From assembly GCA_027061805.1 (NCBI GenBank), contig JAMOWA010000034.1:1-45601 (forward strand): DNA of 45,601 nucleotides, read 5' to 3'. The position numbers and the translations under genes are program-made. Below, in pieces: positions 40,941 to 45,601 of this stretch (positions are counted from its first letter, which is position 1; each line of letters starts with the position of its first letter). The notes beneath the pieces were generated by a model. It was not told the origin of the DNA, searched no databases, and was given only the letters and a program-made list of their open reading frames with translations. This stretch comes from Thermoanaerobaculia bacterium. Its GTDB lineage: Bacteria > Acidobacteriota > Thermoanaerobaculia > Thermoanaerobaculales > Sulfomarinibacteraceae.

Positions 40941-43900
40941 ATGCGAGAGGATCATCCGTCGAACCGTTCCAGCGAGAAGCTTATGGCGATCCTGGGCGAC
41001 CTCGGAGCCGAGGTCATGAGGGCCGACGATCTGGAGACCGTCCTCAGGGGAGCGGTGGAACGGCTGCTGGGGATCCTCCCCGTCAGCGGGGTGGGTGCCG
41101 TGGTGGATGGGCCCTGGCATGGGGAGGAACCTCTTGTGGTGGTCTCGGGCCGGCTGGCAGAGGAGACCGCCCTGGAGGCCCACCGGAGCTCGGATCCCGA
41201 GGAGCATTCCGGCGTTGCTTTCTCCGTGTCCTCCGGAGAGGGGGAGCAGTTCCTCTGGGCGGTTCCCCTGAGAACCGAGGCGGGCATCCTGGGAAGTCTC
41301 GTGCTGGCCCTTCCGGGCCCCATGGACGAGGCCGATCCCTCGGTACAGCTGGCAGCCGCGGTGGCCGGAGTCGTGGCCACGGGCCTCCACCTGAGGTTCG
41401 GTGCCGGTCAGGTGCCCGGCTCGACGGGGACGCGCCGTCTCGTCCTGGACACCATGTCCGACCCGTCCCTTCTCCTGGACTCGGAGGGAAATATCCTGGA
41501 CGTGTCCACACCCGTTGCACGGATCCTCCACCGGGAGCACGACGAGCTCGTGGGTACCAACCTCCTGGCGCTCATGGATCCCGACGACCGTGAGATCGTG
41601 GCGGGGCTCCTGGCGGGGCACGGGGCCGTCGACGAGACCTTCGAGGTTCCCTTCGGCATCGTCACGCCCGGAGGGGGACGGCGGCGGTTCCACCTCCACG
41701 CCAGGTGGACCCGCGGGGAGGTGTGGCTGGGCGTGTTGCGGGACTACACCCGCCATGCGGCCCGGGACCGGAGCCGCAGGGTCCTGCTGGACCATGTGCC
41801 GCGGATCGCGGTGGCCCGGACACCGGAGGAGCTCTGGGAGCAGCTGTGGGTCGCCCTGGGGGAGCTGCTGCCCAATGCCCACGGCATCCGCGTCTACCGC
41901 GGCCTTCATGCGGCCCTCAGGATGGTATGGGCCAGCGATCTTCCGCCGGGGGATCAGGATCTCGTCTTCACCCTCAGGGGCTGGGGTGCGCGGTTCATCA
42001 GCATGCTTGGCGAGTCCGTTGGAATGGACGCTGCGGTGGCGGCGTTCGGGCGATCCGCCGAGGAGGTTCGCGGCCGGATCATGAGGTTCTTTGCAGGACG
42101 TGGGAACCCGATCATCCTGGATGACCCGGACCGCCAGCTGGCGGCCTTCCTGTCGCCGGAGGAGCTCGAGAAGATCCGGAGACACAGGAATTTCAAGGGA
42201 GAACGGTTCGGGGAGATCCTCTGCCCCGTGATCGTCGACGGCAATCTCGACCTCCTGGTGGTCATCCTCGGGAAGACCGGGAGGCCGGTCTTTTCCTGGG
42301 ACGAGGCCGCTGACGCCTGGCAGCTGGTGAACCTTGCCAGGGAGGTCGCGGTGCGGCTGGAGGCTGCCGCCACCATCGAGGGGCACTACGCCATGGTCCG
42401 TTCCTTCCGCAACGCCATGCGCCGGGTCAGCGTTGTCACCCGCATCGAGGAGCTCTTCGAGGCCGTGGGACATGCCGCGCTGGACAGTACCGGGGCAACG
42501 GGCATGGGTGTGGTTGCCCGTGTCGATGGTGAGGAGGCGGAGCTGGAGCTGGTGTGGGGGCTGGGTCTCGCGGAGCCGGTTCCCCGGCGACTGGTCACCA
42601 TGGTGGATGCGCTGGAGCGGCGCCAGGTGTTCACCTCGGAGCCGGTGTTCTTTCCCAGCGTCGGAGCCGACGAGCTCCTGGCAGAGCTGGCGGTGGATCT
42701 GCCGGGGGTGGAGGGGATGGCGGTCGCTCCACTCATCGTGCGGGGCAGCTTCCTGGGCGCCATGGTGCTCGTCTGGGCCGCACCGCAGCGGTTCCCTCCC
42801 GATGAGCGGGTCCAGATGGAGTTCCTCGCGGGGGAGCTCGGTCTCGCACTGTCCAACCATTTTCTGTACCGGGCCGTGGAGGGGTCCAGGACCGAGCTGA
42901 AGAGGATCGTCGAGGCGGTGGACGAGGGCATCCTGTCACTGGACAGGGGCGGGAGGGTCCGTTTTCTCAACGGCAGGGCAGCCGAGCTCCTCGGTATCCG
43001 TGATACCACCCCGGAGGGAAGACCGCTCCTGGATCTCGTGAACCTGGATGTGGGAGAGGAGCTGCTCCCCATGCTGGGCGAGATCCTCGAGGGAAAGCAG
43101 CTCGGCGGACGTACGATCCGGCGGGGCCAGCGGCTGATCCAGGTCCGGGTGTGGATCGATCCGGGGGGCCAGGAGGGCGGGTGGACCTGTGTGCTGACCC
43201 TGGGCGAGATGACGGCCGAGGAGGAGCGGCGACTGCGGATGGAGGAGTTCGTGCTCCACACCGAGGACGGCATCCTCCAGCTCGGGATGGATGGGCGGGT
43301 GCTGGAGGCCAATCCTGCGGCCCTCAGATTCCTGCGTGCCCTCGGTCTCGAGGAGGCCGGTGACGGGTTCCGGTGGCTTCCCTGGAGCGAGGATGCTCTC
43401 AGGGTGCTCCAGGAAGGCGAGCCGGTCTGGATCCCCGGAGACCGGATCCTCGGGTCCGGGGTGCGGCTGTACTGGGAGGCAGAGATCGTTCCCCTCAGTG
43501 GGGCCCGGGAACCTTCGGTTCTCGTGATGATCCACGATCTGACGGTGGACAGGGCCCTGGAGAGGCTCAGGGATGATCTCGCCGAGGCCCGGCGTGTGGC
43601 CGGGCGCCTGAGTCGGGTGGTCGAGAGGCTCAGGGAGGCGGGGACCTCGCAGGAGGACCTTGCCACGGCGGTGATGATGCACTGTTCCCTTGTGGGCGAC
43701 GTGACAGAACAGTCGGGGAGGGAAGGCAGGGCCCTCGGGGCGATACGCCAGGCAACGGCCAATGCTGCGGAGGCCATGGGGAGCTTCAGGAGGCTTCTCG
43801 GTGAGCTGGAGGAGGAGATCGAGCACCTGGTCAACGTTCTTCCCCAGCGTTCGGGAGATGAGCGGGGTGAGGCCTGGATCCTGGGTGATCGTCCCCAGAG

Positions 43901-44210
43901 GCGCAACGCGCTCACCGCACGGCTCCGGATGCTGGGCTGGATGCCGCGCAGTCTGTCTCCGGCGGAGCTGGAGGACTACCTCCGGCGGGGGGAGCCCCAC
44001 CTGGTGGTCATCGATGTGGCATCACTCAACCGTGCAGTGGAGCTCTACGGTGCTCTCCGCGAGCTCCTGCCCGGGGTCGGCATCCTCATGATCCTCGCCA
44101 TGGGTGGTGGTCTGGAGGGCGGGGCCCTGTCGGAGGACCCGAAGGTGTGTGTGGTGGATGCCATTCCGGACGACACCGAACTGGAGGCACTGCTGGAGGG
44201 CCTCGCCTGA
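40941..44210 (+). CDS. Large cytoplasmic multi-GAF/PAS sensor with a receiver-like C-terminus
   Basis: Encodes 1089 residues. Predicted order: GAF 1 (about 25-155), PAS 1 (165-280, MSDPSLLLDSEGNILDVSTP), GAF 2 (290-490), GAF 3 (500-650, FEAVGHAALDSTGATGMGVV), PAS 2 (660-765, AVDEGILSLDRGGRVRFLNG) and PAS 3 (780-895, LHTEDGILQLGMDGRVLEANP). A helical linker follows (895-980), then a receiver-like domain (985-1089, RRGEPHLVVIDVASLNRAVEL) with one candidate aspartate. No histidine-kinase, GGDEF, EAL or DNA-binding domain is recognised, and there is no membrane helix. It probably integrates signals and passes them by protein contact. The ATG at 40941 is chosen because the TATAAT promoter lies inside the longer open frame. 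Confidence 0.8.
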   Translation: MREDHPSNRSSEKLMAILGDLGAEVMRADDLETVLRGAVERLLGILPVSGVGAVVDGPWHGEEPLVVVSGRLAEETALEAHRSSDPEEHSGVAFSVSSGEGEQFLWAVPLRTEAGILGSLVLALPGPMDEADPSVQLAAAVAGVVATGLHLRFGAGQVPGSTGTRRLVLDTMSDPSLLLDSEGNILDVSTPVARILHREHDELVGTNLLALMDPDDREIVAGLLAGHGAVDETFEVPFGIVTPGGGRRRFHLHARWTRGEVWLGVLRDYTRHAARDRSRRVLLDHVPRIAVARTPEELWEQLWVALGELLPNAHGIRVYRGLHAALRMVWASDLPPGDQDLVFTLRGWGARFISMLGESVGMDAAVAAFGRSAEEVRGRIMRFFAGRGNPIILDDPDRQLAAFLSPEELEKIRRHRNFKGERFGEILCPVIVDGNLDLLVVILGKTGRPVFSWDEAADAWQLVNLAREVAVRLEAAATIEGHYAMVRSFRNAMRRVSVVTRIEELFEAVGHAALDSTGATGMGVVARVDGEEAELELVWGLGLAEPVPRRLVTMVDALERRQVFTSEPVFFPSVGADELLAELAVDLPGVEGMAVAPLIVRGSFLGAMVLVWAAPQRFPPDERVQMEFLAGELGLALSNHFLYRAVEGSRTELKRIVEAVDEGILSLDRGGRVRFLNGRAAELLGIRDTTPEGRPLLDLVNLDVGEELLPMLGEILEGKQLGGRTIRRGQRLIQVRVWIDPGGQEGGWTCVLTLGEMTAEEERRLRMEEFVLHTEDGILQLGMDGRVLEANPAALRFLRALGLEEAGDGFRWLPWSEDALRVLQEGEPVWIPGDRILGSGVRLYWEAEIVPLSGAREPSVLVMIHDLTVDRALERLRDDLAEARRVAGRLSRVVERLREAGTSQEDLATAVMMHCSLVGDVTEQSGREGRALGAIRQATANAAEAMGSFRRLLGELEEEIEHLVNVLPQRSGDERGEAWILGDRPQRRNALTARLRMLGWMPRSLSPAELEDYLRRGEPHLVVIDVASLNRAVELYGALRELLPGVGILMILAMGGGLEGGALSEDPKVCVVDAIPDDTELEALLEGLA

Positions 44211-44214
44211 CATA

Positions 44215-44241
44215 CGAAATCCCGCTCGGAGCGGGATTTCG
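44215..44241 (+). terminator. Terminator-like hairpin after the sensor gene
   Basis: Perfect 12-bp stem CGAAATCCCGCT / AGCGGGATTTCG with a CGG loop, five bases after the stop codon. No T-run follows on the plus strand, so efficiency is uncertain. Confidence 0.6.
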
Positions 44242-44420
44242 TGGTGGCGGATGCCCGCCCGGACCCTTGCAGTGGTTCACGCGGCTGCGAGGTCCGTCCA
44301 ACGCCCGCGGCCCCCTGGGGGACACTGCCAATATCGGTCCCGGTGGTCCCGGTGTCAAGGTTCCGTCATGGTGGGATTGCAGGGGATGCCCTCGCCGGTG
44401 TCCGTGTCGGCGCCACCCCC

Positions 44421-44480
44421 CGCCCGCCCGTTCGTGAAACGTGAAAGGTGAAAGGTGAAACGAAAGAGGGCGCAGGGGAT
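44421..44480 (+). repeat. Heptamer-ended dispersed repeat, copy 5, left end of the second four-helix-bundle island
   Basis: C-rich flank (CCCCGCCCGCCC), GTTC, then GTGAAAC, GTGAAAG, GTGAAAG, GTGAAAC from 44434, followed by GAAAGAGGGCGCAGG. The sequence diverges from other copies after CGAAAGAGG. To its right (44481-44613) is GC-rich non-coding DNA with a CTGCTCCCCTGCTCCCCAGC segment that is the reverse complement of the GGGAGCAGGGGAGCTGGGG part of the 2324/3299 repeats. Between the terminator and this repeat (44242-44420) I see no gene. Confidence 0.8.
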
Positions 44481-44613
44481 GTGCGAGCCTGGAGCCCCGC
44501 TCGCGAGGGAGTGAAGATGTCCCCCACCCGGCCGGAGAAGGTTCCGTGCCGGGTCAGGGTTCGTGCCTGCGCCCCCTCGCCCCTGCTCCCCTGCTCCCCA
44601 GCCCCTCTGCTTC

Positions 44614-44925
44614 TGTGACGGTGTCCGTGCCTGTGACCGTGCCGGGGACCGTGTCAGGGTCATGGTCGGGGACGGCGGCGGCATCGGCGCCGGCGGACGG
44701 CGACCGCGAACGGCGGCCGCGGCAGGGTCCGTGTCCGTGTCCATGCCGGTGACCGCGACCGTGTCGGTGACAGGGTCAGGGACAGAACCGGGGTCAGGGA
44801 CAGGGTCTGGGCCAGGGCCACGGTCAGGGTCGGGGTCGGCGACAGGGAGCGGCGTCAGGGTCCGTGGCCGTGACAGTGACCGTGTCCGCGTCCGTGTCCG
44901 GGTCACGGCCAGAGCCGGGGCCTCA
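44614..44925. repeat. Degenerate hexamer array 3, includes a 91-bp perfect direct repeat (44749-44839)
   Basis: Six-base words GTGTCC, GTGACC, CGTGTC switching part way to GGGTCA, GGGACA, GGTCGG. Positions 44749-44839 are identical to 45511-45601 over all 91 bases, and the match may continue past the window end. The array abuts the 3' end of the second four-helix-bundle gene. All long ORFs through it are compositional. Confidence 0.85.
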
Positions 44926-45273
44926 CCCCCTCTGGATCATCCGCCACAGCATGGCGCGGACCTCGTCGAGGAGCGTCAGGGCTCGCTGCGTACGTACCGC
45001 ATCCACGGAACCAGACGCGAGGAGGAGCCGGAGGTGGACGTCCAGCTCCTTCGCCGAGCCGTACGCCACCCGCCAGTGGTAGCACCGGTCCTTCCCGGAG
45101 CGGCCCTCCCCCTCGGCGATGTTGGCGGGAACCGACGCGGCGGCCCGCACCACCTGGTCGGCCAACGCTCTGAACGGCGCCTTCACCGCAGCGGCCAGGG
45201 CGATGGCGGTCCCGGCGGCCTCGAGGGCCTTCGCCAGGGCCGGGGGCCTCGATCCGTGGAGCGCGTGGAGCAT
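44923..45273 (-). CDS. Four-helix-bundle protein, 23S rRNA IVP / S23-Avd family, copy 2
   Basis: Encodes 116 residues, about 86% identical to copy 1 by direct comparison (about 16 differences, no gaps). It keeps the entire SVPANIAEG core and the RAMLWRMIQRG end. Changes are conservative or in loops. The ATG at 45273 follows GGGAGGAAACC; the upstream ATG (MNEREET) is conserved too. It is bracketed by perfect 91-base direct repeats. Conservation of the reading frame despite surrounding low-complexity DNA suggests selection for protein function, which is unknown. Confidence 0.88.
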   Translation of the reverse strand: MLHALHGSRPPALAKALEAAGTAIALAAAVKAPFRALADQVVRAAASVPANIAEGEGRSGKDRCYHWRVAYGSAKELDVHLRLLLASGSVDAVRTQRALTLLDEVRAMLWRMIQRG

Positions 45274-45424
45274 GGTTTCCTCCCGTTCGTTCATGACGCC
45301 CCCCAGGCCCCCGGGCCGCCCGGAGTCAGGGGTCGCGCAGCGACCGGCCGCAGGCCGGCGTGCCCTTGACACCGGGCGGATCCGGGGGCTACATCCCCAT
45401 CACAGGAACGAAGGGGAGGAAACC
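45274..45424 (-). promoter_or_regulatory. Structured leader of four-helix-bundle gene copy 2: SD-containing inverted repeat with two hairpins
   Basis: Arms at 45274-45292 and 45406-45424 are complementary at 18 of 19 positions, and the gene-proximal arm again holds the GGGAGGAAA ribosome-binding site. The double hairpin lies at 45331-45345 and 45344-45358 with GCA loops, identical to copy 1. Arm-to-arm distance matches copy 1 exactly (132 bases). Conservation of distance and structure supports a functional leader or element end. Confidence 0.7.
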
Positions 45425-45454
45425 GGACGCGCGCGAACACGGGAGAGGCCGGAA

Positions 45455-45601
45455 CGGTGGCGGTGTCGGGGTCCGTGTCAGTGACCGTGTCGGTGTCCGT
45501 GTCCGTGCCAGTGACCGCGACCGTGTCGGTGACAGGGTCAGGGACAGAACCGGGGTCAGGGACAGGGTCTGGGCCAGGGCCACGGTCAGGGTCGGGGTCG
45601 G
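45455..45601. repeat. Degenerate hexamer array 4 with the second copy of the 91-bp direct repeat, cut by the window end
   Basis: GTGTCC/GTGACC words switch to GGGTCA/GGGACA words; 45511-45601 is identical to 44749-44839. The G-runs at 45534-45601 give G-quadruplex potential on the plus strand. The array continues beyond the window. Confidence 0.85.

Noticed and set aside
44614-45601. Diversity-generating retroelement, suggested by the Avd-family relative
   Set aside because: No reverse transcriptase, template repeat with adenine-specific changes, or variable protein is visible in the window. Family membership alone is not enough.

Overview
High-GC bacterial chromosome segment (by eye about 70% G+C, with GTG starts common) from a Gram-negative organism. 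It encodes the Pal and CpoB parts of a Tol-Pal envelope system, a LolA-like protein and periplasmic/outer-membrane lipoproteins. The set (succinyl-CoA ligase, HypA/B/F nickel-hydrogenase maturation, an EF-G paralogue, PPK2, an acyl-CoA-binding protein, a carboxypeptidase-regulatory-like secreted protein) would fit an Acidobacteriota-like or related deep-branching lineage. That placement is an inference with low confidence; no rRNA is present.

Layout. 1-2264: sucCD on the minus strand with a clear promoter and terminator. 2283-4100: a composite repeat island holding a four-helix-bundle (23S-IVP/Avd family) gene, degenerate hexamer arrays and a heptamer array. 4306-5603: an acetoacetate-decarboxylase-like and flavin-reductase-like gene pair. 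5630-5848: an AT-richer element with terminal inverted repeats. 5908-11352: a secreted repeat protein, a second heptamer-ended repeat, and hypA-hypB-hypF. 11433-17341: an unusual SDR fusion, YqgE, a periplasmic TPR-like protein, two SseB-like proteins, another heptamer-ended repeat, an MTA/SAH-nucleosidase-like enzyme and a STAS protein. 17408-23897: tRNA-Leu(CAG), RNase R and a cell-surface glycan cluster (GT2-methyltransferase fusion, polytopic membrane protein, UbiA/DPPR-synthase-like enzyme). 23881-27509: oligopeptide-type ABC importer without its ATPases. 27610-32394: purH, an uncharacterised gene, LolA-like, polyprenyl synthetase and a membrane-anchored protein. 32410-35100: TPR protein, then ACBP-PPK2-DUF4214 operon and a decayed SCP2-like remnant. 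35351-40212: rpsT-purC-EF-G-like, then pal-cpoB. 40235-44241: TrmH-type methyltransferase and a 1089-residue multi-GAF/PAS sensor. 44420-45601: a second four-helix-bundle island running off the window.

The most interesting feature is the repeat system. Two four-helix-bundle genes about 86% identical at protein level sit in islands with the same architecture: flanking direct repeats, degenerate GGNCNN hexamer arrays with G-quadruplex potential, and an upstream 19-bp inverted repeat whose inner arm contains the gene's Shine-Dalgarno sequence. Two GCA-loop hairpins lie between the arms of that inverted repeat. Six copies of a heptamer (GTGAAAC)n terminus with a C-rich outer flank mark ends of related elements, one forming a MITE-like unit and one supplying the stop codon of hypF. 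I interpret these as one family of dispersed elements with a potentially RNA-regulated four-helix-bundle gene; no transposase or reverse transcriptase is visible here.

A second theme is gene starts placed six to nine bases after a -10 hexamer without a convincing ribosome-binding site (hypA, yqgE, the UbiA-family gene, polyprenyl synthetase, the TPR-like gene, probably the nucleosidase), suggesting frequent leaderless transcripts.
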